In this document: one piece after another, positions 16,230 to 23,755 of the stretch
Layout: every line of letters starts with the position of its first letter
Position numbering within the stretch: position 1 is the stretch's first letter
From: Paludibacteraceae bacterium
Lineage (GTDB): Bacteria; Bacteroidota; Bacteroidia; Bacteroidales; Paludibacteraceae
Assembly (NCBI GenBank): GCA_017444615.1
Contig: JAFSWF010000005.1
Location: forward strand, 1-47,019
Direction: 5' to 3'
DNA: 47,019 nucleotides
Notes under the pieces: generated by a model
What the model was told of the DNA's origin: nothing
Seen by the model: the letters and a program-made list of their open reading frames with translations, nothing else
Databases searched by the model: none
Made by a program: the position numbers and the translations under genes

Positions 16230-18272
16230 TTAGTTCACGTCTGGTAGCGGGGAGTAGTCGCGGGAGTAACGGAGGTGTTGCTCAATGTAACCTTCGGTGA
16301 AGTCAATCCGAACGTCGGAGATGTTGCCTTCTTTGTCCCGGATGGCCGTATAGACGGGATTGACGAAGCCTTTGTAGGGCGCGAGGTTGAGTTGCTGATA
16401 GCGCGCGAGGATCTCCTGATGCAGTTCGGGGTTGACCTTGACGGCATAGCGTTCAACCATCTCTTTGGCGGCCTTGTAATCGCCTTCGGAGGTGATCCGT
16501 TGGATCTCAGCAAGGAGTTCGCCATAGAGGCGTCGCAGACCTTCGTAGTCGAAGATTTGTAGGTAGTGTTTGTCGTTACGCTCGATGATCATCACTTCGC
16601 CATTCTCTGCGTGTTCGAGCACCCAATTGGCAATGAGTTGACGGTTACGCATGTGCGCTTCTTCGATGTCTTTGCCCGGTTCGATACGAACCAATTGGGT
16701 CATAGCACCATTCATCATCTGTTGGTAATAACCGGCCTTGTAGGCCTCGTTATTTGGCAGCAAGCCTAACTCTACGAGCTTCGGATCCGCCAGATAATAG
16801 AGTCCGAAAAGGTCTGCACGGGCTTCTTCGATGGTGGAGGCATGTTCCTTAAGCGCATCTTTGGTAACGCACGGCATGAGTTTGCCGGAACCGTGTCCCA
16901 CACACTCGTGCAGGTCGGTATGCAGGTCGCCACAGAGGGCGCCGTACTGCTCGTAGAGGGCGCGAATCTCATCATCTATCATGAACTCTTCGTTGAACCC
17001 GTTACCTTTGGCCGCCTCGTTATAGGCGTGCATGAGATTGTCGATGGTGACGGACTTGGAACCGTACTCTTTGCGGATCCAGTTGGCGTTCGGCAAGTTG
17101 ATACCGATAGGCGTAGCGGGATAGCAATCGCCGGCAAGAATTGCGGCCGTGATAACTTTGGCGGAGACACCTTTGACTTCCTCTTTCTTATATTTGGGGT
17201 CGGTCGTCGAGTGATCTTCGAACCATTGTGCGTTCTCGGAGATGAGTTGGGTGCGATGGGTGGCATTGAGGTCTTTGAAGTTGACCATGGACTCCCATGT
17301 GCCGGTGATGCCGAGCGGGTCTGTGTAGGTTTCCGTAAAACCATTAACGAAATCCACACGGCTGTCGAGGTCTTTTACCCACGCGATGCAGTATTCGTTA
17401 AAGAGGCGCAGGTCGCCTGTTTCGTTGAAAGCGATGAGTTTACGGAGCACTTCGCGTTGCTGGTCGTTTTCGGCATATCGGAGCGCTTCGTTGAGCCAAT
17501 AGACGATGTGCTCGAGCGCTTCGCCATAGAGTCCTCCTACGCGATAGACACGCTCAACTAACACCTCTCTCCCGTCTCCCCCAAGGGGAGAAGCTCCCTC
17601 TCCTTGGGAGAGGGTTGGGGTGAGGTGTACGAGTTGGGAGTTAAGGCCTATCCACAACGGTTCGGGCGAGTTATCCTTGTGGGCGGCGTACCACGCTTCC
17701 GCCTCTTTCTGCGTCACTCCCTCGCCGTAATAGTTACCGGCGGAGTTAAGAACCAAATCGACACCATCTTGTGCTGTCGTACGTTTCGGCATCACCGCGG
17801 GGTCAAACATAACGGGCAGGATAGCCGGGTCGTACGCTACCCCAGCCTCCGCACACGCCGTTACGAACCACTCTTGCGTAAACTCCGGCAGGAACTTATC
17901 CTCCGAATAGTGGTGATGGATGCCGTTGGAGAACCATATTCGTTTGAGATATTTTTCAAATTTCTCAAACTCGTCATTGGCTTTGGTATTGGCGTTGGCA
18001 TTGAGATATAGCGCCTCGCACGTGCGTCTGATTCGCAGGTTGTAACGCCCGTTTTGGTCAAAAAGGATGTCGCGCCCCCACAGCGCTGCTTCACTCAAGC
18101 AATACACTAACTGCTTCTGTTGAAGCGTCAATTGGTCGAACTCCGGCACATCATAGCGGAGGATCTCCAGGTCATAAAACTTATCCACGTTGTATTGGAA
18201 TTTGGGTTGTTTGTTTTGGCAGCCCGCAAGAAGCGTCAAGGCTACCAAGGGTAATACATAAACTTTTTTCAT
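16230..18272 (-). CDS. Dipeptidyl peptidase III lipoprotein (M49)
   Basis: Zinc exopeptidase that removes dipeptides from the N-terminus of short peptides. The protein (680 residues) begins with a lipoprotein signal MKKVYVLPLVALTLLAGC, so it should be anchored to a membrane. The family zinc motif HEXXGH is HECVGH (H455, E456, H460), and EEARAD (about 482-487) supplies the next ligand. A palindromic element at 17560-17632 adds about 25 residues around 214-238 (HLTPTLSQGEG, SPLGGDGRE). The ATG at 18272 fits the lipobox; a longer frame would start upstream at 18296, within the -7 box. The gene is first in an operon with aroA-GT. Confidence 0.92.
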   Translation of the reverse strand: MKKVYVLPLVALTLLAGCQNKQPKFQYNVDKFYDLEILRYDVPEFDQLTLQQKQLVYCLSEAALWGRDILFDQNGRYNLRIRRTCEALYLNANANTKANDEFEKFEKYLKRIWFSNGIHHHYSEDKFLPEFTQEWFVTACAEAGVAYDPAILPVMFDPAVMPKRTTAQDGVDLVLNSAGNYYGEGVTQKEAEAWYAAHKDNSPEPLWIGLNSQLVHLTPTLSQGEGASPLGGDGREVLVERVYRVGGLYGEALEHIVYWLNEALRYAENDQQREVLRKLIAFNETGDLRLFNEYCIAWVKDLDSRVDFVNGFTETYTDPLGITGTWESMVNFKDLNATHRTQLISENAQWFEDHSTTDPKYKKEEVKGVSAKVITAAILAGDCYPATPIGINLPNANWIRKEYGSKSVTIDNLMHAYNEAAKGNGFNEEFMIDDEIRALYEQYGALCGDLHTDLHECVGHGSGKLMPCVTKDALKEHASTIEEARADLFGLYYLADPKLVELGLLPNNEAYKAGYYQQMMNGAMTQLVRIEPGKDIEEAHMRNRQLIANWVLEHAENGEVMIIERNDKHYLQIFDYEGLRRLYGELLAEIQRITSEGDYKAAKEMVERYAVKVNPELHQEILARYQQLNLAPYKGFVNPVYTAIRDKEGNISDVRIDFTEGYIEQHLRYSRDYSPLPDVN
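17560..17632. repeat. Compound palindromic element within the DPP III gene
   Basis: Two nested inverted repeats (CTCCCCCAAGGGGAG and CCCTCTCCTTGGGAGAGGG) flanked by complementary CACCTC...GAGGTG ends. It is translated in frame. Confidence 0.85.
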
Positions 18273-18293
18273 CGTTCTACAGATTTGCGGGTG

Positions 18294-18324
18294 CAAAGGT
18301 ACAAAAAATTTTGCATATGTGCAA
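18294..18324 (-). promoter_or_regulatory. Promoter of the DPP III operon
   Basis: Minus strand TTGCACATATGCAAAA at -33 and TACCTTTG at -7, spacing 23 nt, about 20 nt before the ATG. Confidence 0.87.
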
Positions 18325-18325
18325 G

Positions 18326-18380
18326 TTTTTTATGATTCTTTCATAAAAATTCGTTCGAGCGAAGCGAGATAAGACGTTTT
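18326..18380. promoter_or_regulatory. Conserved block upstream of the DPP III promoter
   Basis: About 55 bp directly upstream of the -33 box resemble 28581-28635, upstream of the PCMD gene promoter. Both have an inverted repeat of type TTTTATGA...TCATAAAA and then GAGCGAAGCGAnATAAGACG. It could be a regulator site or a mobile repeat. The remaining 18381-18566 shows no recognisable feature. Confidence 0.5.
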
Positions 18381-18566
18381 TCTTGTTTTTTCGGGAACAA
18401 AAACCGATAAAACATTTTCGTGGGATGTACGATTGTTAAGATACAACCGCCATCCTATTATGATGTCCACGATGCGAACGATATGCGAACGAGAATGACA
18501 GCTAAAGGTCTGCTAAATGTAGCGAGATTCATTCTTCTATTCACCAATTCACGCATAAATATAGGT

Positions 18567-18898
18567 TCAACATGATAGCACATCTTGATAATCTACGCCA
18601 TAAGTTTTGAGGGCTGATTTAAGAGATTGATATAAGGCATAATATTCGGTTTTCTTAGGTTTACATAGATAGTACTTCTTTGCGCCAAGATAAATAATAT
18701 CGCGGATGTATTCTTTTTCGCGAGAAATTGAGTCCTTCAAATTATTAGAGAGACACGCGTATTTATGCACAAGCAAGCGTTCGCTTACTCGCTCAACTGT
18801 ATCTTTTCCGCCTATGACCGGAAAATCAAATACATTGATCTCCGCTTCATTATTTGCTAATATGTTATCGCGCGTCGCTACGCGCGGGTGCTCCTTAA
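18567..18898 (-). pseudogene. Start-less open frame, probable gene remnant
   Basis: From a TAA just upstream of 18898 to the stop at 18567 the frame is open for about 110 codons but has no ATG. It reads KEHPRVATRDNILANNEAE, then NVFDFPVIGGKDTVERVSER, and ends TYGVDYQDVLSC. The only usable start would be a TTG at 18776 (69 codons). It follows the DUF3791/DUF3990 cassette on the same strand and may be the C-terminal part of a former fourth gene. I do not recognise the family. A GC-rich inverted repeat (GCGCG...CGCGC) lies at its upstream end. Confidence 0.4.
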
Positions 18899-18901
18899 TT
18901 T

Positions 18902-18924
18902 AACGTCGGTAAGCGACGTTTTTT
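18902..18924 (+). terminator. Hairpin with T-run, plus orientation, no matching gene
   Basis: AACGTCG-gtaag-CGACGTT followed by TTTT on the plus strand. No plus-strand gene ends here, so its role is unclear. Confidence 0.3.
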
Positions 18925-19132
18925 ATTGTTGCATCAATTCATACAAATATGCGGGACTTTGGACGTATAGTTCGCCTTCTTCGTCCTGTAGAGCCGGCAT
19001 AATCGGCGAATTATAGACGCGGTCCATCGCCTGCTCTATATCACAGCCAGTATCTTCCATCACATACTTCACCAACTCGCTTAACGCGTAATCGGTAAGG
19101 TACGTTGCTATTTGGTGACGGTTGGCTGTCAT
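18923..19132 (-). CDS. Small acidic protein of the DUF3791/DUF3990 cassette
   Basis: 69 residues, mostly helical by composition, with YALSELVKYVMEDTGCDIEQAMDRVY and the end YVQSPAYLYELMQQ. Its start overlaps the stop of the DUF3990 gene as ATGA. Similar small proteins are, to my memory, usual third members of such cassettes in Bacteroidales and Firmicutes. Possible antitoxin or accessory factor; no catalytic motif seen. Confidence 0.75.
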   Translation of the reverse strand: MTANRHQIATYLTDYALSELVKYVMEDTGCDIEQAMDRVYNSPIMPALQDEEGELYVQSPAYLYELMQQ

Positions 19133-19617
19133 AGTATCTGCACTTTGGATTTTTTGAGATAGCGCAGAGCTTTCTCTGTTCCGAAATAATACTGCTGGTC
19201 AAGATACTTATCTTGCAGGGCTTTGGCCGCTTGTTCTGCGGTGTAAATAGATTCGCGGTAGTTGGTAATCTGCACTACTACACCATCATCGGCTATCGGT
19301 CCAACAATAATATCGTAATCATGAATCGGAAGTTGATTAGCTCTATCGCGGTTGGCATCGACAAACAAGAACCACTCTACTGTGGCCTTCTTAGGGAATA
19401 CTTTGACTTTTAAATCGGAATGTAACGCAGACTCGTCAAACTCATAGATAATCAAAGTTGCTTTGCCTCCGAATAAACGCGCTTTCTTCTCCGCCATACG
19501 GATGGCAGTGTCGCGCTGCGATGTGAGATAAAAGCCCTTTCCGAAGTCCTTGTGATTCAGACTGCGAGAGAGGTCAATTGTATCTATGTCTGTATTTGTG
19601 CCATGGAAAAGTATCAT
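19129..19617 (-). CDS. DUF3990 protein, putative ADP-ribosyltransferase-fold toxin
   Basis: 162-residue protein matching DUF3990, a family that I recall being placed with the ADP-ribosyltransferase fold. Visible elements: LFHGTN at the start (H5-G6-T7, as in the ART histidine strand), KDFGKGFYLT (Y30), DYDIIVGPIADD, and near the end YFGTEKALRYL with E148 as possible third catalytic residue. That H-Y-E reading is inference. The ATG at 19617 is chosen because it overlaps the DUF3791 stop as ATGA; a longer frame from 19644 would start inside DUF3791. Flanked by two small partner genes in one transcript, it looks like the toxin or effector of a three-gene module. Confidence 0.8.
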   Translation of the reverse strand: MILFHGTNTDIDTIDLSRSLNHKDFGKGFYLTSQRDTAIRMAEKKARLFGGKATLIIYEFDESALHSDLKVKVFPKKATVEWFLFVDANRDRANQLPIHDYDIIVGPIADDGVVVQITNYRESIYTAEQAAKALQDKYLDQQYYFGTEKALRYLKKSKVQIL

Positions 19618-19829
19618 GCCAGCGTTCCTCCATTTTGGCGACAAATGAGAATCATATCATCTATCGTATCGTCCATCGATTGCAAATGCTCTACATCGTA
19701 GAACTCCACTAAAAACGAAAGGGCTTTATGCTGCTGCAAATAGCAGAAAGCAGCCTGCCTTGTCATGGCAAACTTTTGGGCAAAAGCCTGAATGGCACTC
19801 GTTAGAAATGGAATCTCATACTTACTCAT
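19614..19829 (-). CDS. DUF3791 protein, likely partner of DUF3990
   Basis: 71 residues, with FLTSAIQAFAQKFAMTRQAA and the motif FLVEFYDVEHLQSMDDTIDDM typical of DUF3791. It is the first gene of the cassette, about 26 nt downstream of the -7 box of the 19855-19885 promoter, and overlaps the DUF3990 start by 4 nt. The position suggests an antitoxin-like or targeting partner, but biochemical function is unknown. Confidence 0.82.
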   Translation of the reverse strand: MSKYEIPFLTSAIQAFAQKFAMTRQAAFCYLQQHKALSFLVEFYDVEHLQSMDDTIDDMILICRQNGGTLA

Positions 19830-19854
19830 AACTAATCTTTGCGATTTTCGGCTG

Positions 19855-19885
19855 CAAAATTACTAATATTTTTTGACATGTGCAA
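19855..19885 (-). promoter_or_regulatory. Promoter of the DUF3791-DUF3990 cassette
   Basis: Minus strand TTGCACATGTCAAAA at -33 and TAATTTTG at -7, spacing 23 nt. Confidence 0.85.
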
Positions 19886-19918
19886 GAAATTTGTAAAATA
19901 ATCGTTCCTAAGAACACG

Positions 19919-19945
19919 AAAAAAGCGCTTTGTGGGCGCTTTTTT
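19919..19945 (-). terminator. Intrinsic terminator of the CXXX peptide operon
   Basis: Perfect 10-bp stem AAAAAAGCGC / GCGCTTTTTT with a 7-nt loop, giving a U-run on the minus strand about 70 nt after tatA. Its symmetry would let it work on both strands. Confidence 0.85.
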
Positions 19946-20012
19946 GTCTATTTACTAGTTTTCTAGATGGCTAGATGATTAGTCATACGAATAGGGAGTC
20001 TCCGATACATAG

Positions 20013-20222
20013 TTAATTATCAAGTATTTGAGTTTTATCTTCGGAATTATCACCGGTAATTTCTTCTTTTACCTCATGCATCTCTTCTTTAAATTCCTTG
20101 ACCCCTTTGCCGAGGCCACGCATGAGTTCAGGCAGTTTCTTTCCTCCGAAAAGTAGCATCACCACAGCAGCAATAACAATAATTTCAGTAGTGCCTATAA
20201 ATAGCAAAATCATGTTTAACAT
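20013..20222 (-). CDS. tatA: Twin-arginine translocase subunit TatA/TatE
   Basis: 69-residue TatA: a short N-terminal membrane helix ([20 protein letters not shown], with the conserved FGxxKLPEL hinge), then an amphipathic helix [14 protein letters not shown] and an acidic tail. TatA oligomers form the pore for folded Tat substrates. M4 at 20213 ([10 protein letters not shown]) matches usual TatA starts better than M1. It is the last gene of the CXXX operon, 12 nt after its neighbour, and the precursor of that operon carries a Tat motif, so it is probably a dedicated or dosage copy for that export. No tatC is in the window. Confidence 0.93.
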   Translation of the reverse strand: MLNMILLFIGTTEIIVIAAVVMLLFGGKKLPELMRGLGKGVKEFKEEMHEVKEEITGDNSEDKTQILDN

Positions 20223-20234
20223 AGTTTGTTGCTT

Positions 20235-20513
20235 TTAGCTTTCCGGAGTAATAAGAAAAATTTCACATGTCTCAAAATTGATTTCCCAATTGCCATTTGC
20301 AGCGGATTCCCAGCGGTACTTTTTTGACATGCTATCCCACCAACTTTGGAATTTGGTGCCTGTTTCGCCCAAGTCTCTCACTAACTTTTCGTATAAATCC
20401 GAATTGTCGACAGTAAGAATTTTTGCCAATTCATTTAGGCCATTACGACGCTCAAAAAGCGTTTGAATTTCATTCTTTTCTTCAGGTGTGACCTGACCTA
20501 CTAATTTTTTCAT
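20235..20513 (-). CDS. CXXX repeat peptide modification system protein
   Basis: 92-residue protein without membrane segment or signal. Visible features are an N-terminal helical region (VTPEEKNEIQTLFERRNGLNELAKIL) and a C-terminal WESAANGNWEINFETCEIFL. Position and size match the small uncharacterised protein that accompanies CXXX-repeat peptide maturases (a family defined by Haft and co-workers in TIGRFAMs, as I recall). It might bind the precursor leader or one of the maturases; this is inference. It starts 2 nt after the stop of the second maturase and precedes tatA by 12 nt. Confidence 0.7.
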   Translation of the reverse strand: MKKLVGQVTPEEKNEIQTLFERRNGLNELAKILTVDNSDLYEKLVRDLGETGTKFQSWWDSMSKKYRWESAANGNWEINFETCEIFLITPES

Positions 20514-20515
20514 GT

Positions 20516-21463
20516 CTAGTTAATGTTTTTCCGTACATCAAACGGATCAAGATACGTTATTTCTTTTATTTCGTTTTCTATAGCAAAGCCTGCATCAAAG
20601 AGTTTTCTCTGTAAGTCACGAGTAGCATTCCGTTCCAAATGAGCAATCACGCATTGCTGATGACTAGGTGTATTAATGTCCCAAGTCAGTTTTTGATTGA
20701 GCCAAATGCAGCGATTACACTGGTAGGCATCGCATATACGGCAAAGCGGTGCACGGTCGAGTTTGAGCAACTGCGGATTAGGGATCTGCAAACCATTCTC
20801 CAAATCACCTACGCTTCGTTCGGAAGTGGGATTATGATGATTGAGACGGTTGTTGATGCCCGTCTGCTCATCGTAATAGAATGCGGGGCATAAATAGAAC
20901 TTACCATTAGGAGCGACAATAATATTAGTATCGCCGGCACCGCAGTTGTGCATTTCTTTCAGTTGCAATCGGTCTGTTAGGATGCTCAGTTGTGGACGAT
21001 TACCGGACTTGTACTGATCAAGCAAAACAGTATTGAGCGTTGTAAGGGCTTTCTGGTATTCCTCAATCTGCTCGTCTTTGAATGTCTCAATGTCTGTCAA
21101 ACAGATATTCAAACGTGCTATTTGTGGTAATAAAACGGCAATATCATACTGTTTGGCAATAAAATCTGCGATAGACAAGCGTAATACTGCATTTTCGGCT
21201 GTGATTTTTTTGGGGACTTCATTGTACACCACTACATCGCGACCTATTTTTACGTGATCAATAGACTCAATGAGAGCGTTGTATTCTTCCTGCAATTCGT
21301 AGTCGGGATAAACATACTGAATCATCAGGTTCTCTTTCATTCCGAAGAGAATAGCCTTGCGGAGCGTTTCTAACGGAATGAGGTACCTCTCTGTGAGGGG
21401 ATTATCTGCATGACAATATGCCACGCTCGTATCATCTAACAGAATACTTAAGTATTGTAGCAT
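20516..21463 (-). CDS. CXXX repeat peptide maturase (SPASM-like, no radical SAM core)
   Basis: 315 residues. The C-terminal part has seven cysteines in SPASM-like arrangement: NCGAGDTN (C174), KFYLCPAFYY (C192), then PLCRICDAYQCNRC (C241, C244, C249, C252) and C271. The N-terminal part lacks a CxxxCxxC, so it should not cleave SAM on its own, yet it resembles a degenerate radical SAM barrel in length and order. A role as partner binding iron-sulfur clusters or the peptide is likely. The ATG at 21463, 4 nt after the radical SAM gene stop, is preferred over a TTG or GTG start at 21634, which would overlap that gene by 167 nt. Confidence 0.8.
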   Translation of the reverse strand: MLQYLSILLDDTSVAYCHADNPLTERYLIPLETLRKAILFGMKENLMIQYVYPDYELQEEYNALIESIDHVKIGRDVVVYNEVPKKITAENAVLRLSIADFIAKQYDIAVLLPQIARLNICLTDIETFKDEQIEEYQKALTTLNTVLLDQYKSGNRPQLSILTDRLQLKEMHNCGAGDTNIIVAPNGKFYLCPAFYYDEQTGINNRLNHHNPTSERSVGDLENGLQIPNPQLLKLDRAPLCRICDAYQCNRCIWLNQKLTWDINTPSHQQCVIAHLERNATRDLQRKLFDAGFAIENEIKEITYLDPFDVRKNIN

Positions 21464-21467
21464 ATCA

Positions 21468-22646
21468 CTATGATTTCTCCAGTTTGCGATAGAGTTTATT
21501 CCAATAATAGTTATTCGCACGCACACGCGCCTTATGCATTTTGCAAATAGCTGTTGAACGCTCAAAGACTGTATGTGTTTTTGCGGCATCAAAGTTCTCT
21601 CCTTGACACCAAGCACACCCTTGTGCAACTTCACAATTTACGCATTCGAGTGTCGATTGCGTGCAGCGATCTAAAGTCAAGAACGGGCGCAACTTGTTCT
21701 TATCAATGCCGTCACGGATATTACCAATAATCCATGCTTCTTTGTCACGCAAGGAATATTGCGCAAAGCGTGTGCATGGATAGAAATTTCCAGCGGCATC
21801 TACGGCCAGCATCTTTCCTGCGCCACACCAATTCTGATTATCATACACACAATCCATAGGATGTCCTAAATGTTCTTGGAAGAACGAGCAACTATAGCCC
21901 CGGTATAAATCTTCATCAATGATTGCGTCTGCCAATAGTATCAGTTGGTCTTCAAAGAGTTTGTCGTCATCTTCGCTCCAGACATCTTCGAACACACAGT
22001 TGATATTGACTTGGCGGATACCGAGCTTGTAAAGATGCAGAACAGACTCGCAGATATAAGGTATATCTGCGGAAGATATTGTCACTTTTGTACCGGCTCC
22101 GGGAAATTGCTCCAGCCACAAAGGAATATTGCGAGCCACATCTGCGTAAGAACCCCTTTCACTATTTTTATACACACGGTTGAGGTCATGCTTGCGCTGT
22201 GTTCCGTCAATGGTGATACCAATAGACAAGTGCTCTTTGTTCTTTTCAATAAACCGCTGAACTTTCTCGCTGTCATAGTTGATACCATTAGTAGAGAAGG
22301 AAAATCGATATGAGTTAAACCATCGATGATTACGACTGAATAATTCGGTTTTGATATAATCACAGATTTTCTCTATCAAGTCTATCTCCAAGAATGGTTC
22401 TCCACCAATAAAATCCCAAATAACACTTGGATAATCGAAATCGGGGTCATCCTCTCGATTTAGAACAAAATCAATTGCTGCTTTGGCTATTTCCCACGAC
22501 ATACGTTCCTGCACATTCTTGCCCACAAGATAACAATACTTGCAGGCAAGTTGGCAGTCCTTGGTGACAATAAAGGTAATGTTCTTGGCTCGTCCTTCTT
22601 GCCACCCTTTATTTCCTTCTCGAACAACAAGCCCCTCGTCTTTCAT
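21468..22646 (-). CDS. Radical SAM/SPASM peptide maturase, CXXX-repeat target family
   Basis: 392-residue radical SAM enzyme. CQLACKYC (C31, C35, C38) binds the catalytic 4Fe-4S cluster; DFIGGEPFLE is the GGEP motif; GITIDGTQRKHDLNR is a core strand typical of SPASM maturases. SPASM cysteines are C274, C291, C328, C335, C338, C344, C347 and C368. Relatives install thioether bonds from cysteine sulfur to backbone carbons or act on peptide side chains. The gene sits 7 nt behind the lipoprotein gene and is followed at 4 nt by the second maturase. The obvious substrate is the Cys-rich protein encoded at 23756-24442. Confidence 0.88.
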   Translation of the reverse strand: MKDEGLVVREGNKGWQEGRAKNITFIVTKDCQLACKYCYLVGKNVQERMSWEIAKAAIDFVLNREDDPDFDYPSVIWDFIGGEPFLEIDLIEKICDYIKTELFSRNHRWFNSYRFSFSTNGINYDSEKVQRFIEKNKEHLSIGITIDGTQRKHDLNRVYKNSERGSYADVARNIPLWLEQFPGAGTKVTISSADIPYICESVLHLYKLGIRQVNINCVFEDVWSEDDDKLFEDQLILLADAIIDEDLYRGYSCSFFQEHLGHPMDCVYDNQNWCGAGKMLAVDAAGNFYPCTRFAQYSLRDKEAWIIGNIRDGIDKNKLRPFLTLDRCTQSTLECVNCEVAQGCAWCQGENFDAAKTHTVFERSTAICKMHKARVRANNYYWNKLYRKLEKS

Positions 22647-22653
22647 CGCAAAA

Positions 22654-23745
22654 CTATTTTATCAAAGCTTTGTCAATCAATTCGGGTCCTCTCTTTTCGC
22701 CCTTAGGGGTCGAAAGCAAAGTCTTCTTAGCCGGCAACTGACGAATCGGAGCTGCATTCGCCGAGGTTTTGGTCATTACCACATTTATGAAGGCAGGGAA
22801 ACGACTATAATACGTGTTGTCACTTACCGTATAATAAAGGAACACAAAACCATTCGCGTAATTTCCGTTACTATCTGCCGTATTCGAACCGACTAACTCT
22901 AATTGATTCGAGGAATTGAATTTCAGCCATGCCTCACCGCAACCATCGTAACCGGTTCCATCGGTTATCGTTGAGAAACTGGTCAAACTTGTAGTTGTGT
23001 ATATCGGATAGAAGATGGCATAGTAGCTAACAGATTCATCCGAGGTAAACACGAATGTCCGAGAAGAAAAATACCACCCACTAAACAAACGCACACATTG
23101 GTTTGTGGCATCAAACTGACCAAGAGCTGTAAAATAGGTATAATCCTCGCCCCATAATAATCCTTCAACCATCACCGCATTTGAGAAATTATTGTCCTCA
23201 TAAGATGTAATTTTTACTCCACTCCAGGTCTCTGTTTTATCGCTATCCCAATTATACGCTTCCAAAGAATAGGTTCCAACAAAATCATTAATAGTCAGAG
23301 AGCCACTACCTCCACTGCCTCCACTTCCTCCGCCGGAACCGCCGGAGCCACCACTACCGCCGGAGCCAGCGTTTCCCGCATTTTTCATTTCGAAAGAGAC
23401 ATCATTACCATAAGCTGTTCCAGTTGCATTAGTTGCGAAAGCGCGCATCGTGTACGCGCCATCTTCTATGCTCGTTAAGACAGCAGAAAATGAGCCTTTT
23501 CCACTACCCGCACTGACCCGATTATCAGCCACGGTAGGCGTACTATAACCGGCGACATAACATATTCCTCTGTCCACCACGACACTTCCACCATCGGTCT
23601 CTACATATCCCTCTACTTGAACTGTCTTACTCTCGGGATAGAGCGTATATTGCCCTGTTGATACTGTGGCCAATTGACCCTTTTCATTGCAAGACACCAA
23701 CAATACCATCATCAGTGTCAGCATAAAATAGAAATATTTTTTCAT
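22654..23745 (-). CDS. Lipoprotein with fibronectin-like domain and Gly/Ser hinge, CXXX operon
   Basis: 363 residues. Signal peptide with lipobox LLVSC (Cys19). Residues about 25-122 look like a beta-sandwich of the kind seen in Bacteroidota surface lipoproteins (RGICYVAGYSTPTV, then YTMRAFATNATGTAYG). A hinge of Gly and Ser only (about 127-149) leads to a C-terminal domain rich in aromatic residues and Ser/Thr, ending with basic KGEKRGPELIDKALIK. The last 20 residues include another near-palindromic stretch (CTTTCGACCCCTAAGGGCGA) and may be an added tail. Encoded between precursor and radical SAM maturase; it could display or anchor the mature peptide at the cell surface. No enzyme motif seen. 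Confidence 0.72.
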   Translation of the reverse strand: MKKYFYFMLTLMMVLLVSCNEKGQLATVSTGQYTLYPESKTVQVEGYVETDGGSVVVDRGICYVAGYSTPTVADNRVSAGSGKGSFSAVLTSIEDGAYTMRAFATNATGTAYGNDVSFEMKNAGNAGSGGSGGSGGSGGGSGGSGGSGSLTINDFVGTYSLEAYNWDSDKTETWSGVKITSYEDNNFSNAVMVEGLLWGEDYTYFTALGQFDATNQCVRLFSGWYFSSRTFVFTSDESVSYYAIFYPIYTTTSLTSFSTITDGTGYDGCGEAWLKFNSSNQLELVGSNTADSNGNYANGFVFLYYTVSDNTYYSRFPAFINVVMTKTSANAAPIRQLPAKKTLLSTPKGEKRGPELIDKALIK

Positions 23746-23755
23746 ATGCTAAAAT

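Noticed and set aside
16842-17561. Long open frame antisense to the DPP III gene
   Set aside because: Lies fully within a well-supported gene with zinc motifs; no independent signal or promoter.
18902-18924. Terminator of a gene on the plus strand
   Set aside because: No plus-strand gene is recognisable upstream, and on the minus strand the hairpin lacks a following U-run; kept only as a low-confidence feature.
22677-22720. Frameshifted end of the CXXX-operon lipoprotein
   Set aside because: The basic C-terminal tail looks foreign, but the frame is intact and the next gene begins 7 nt later; more like a palindromic insert than an error.
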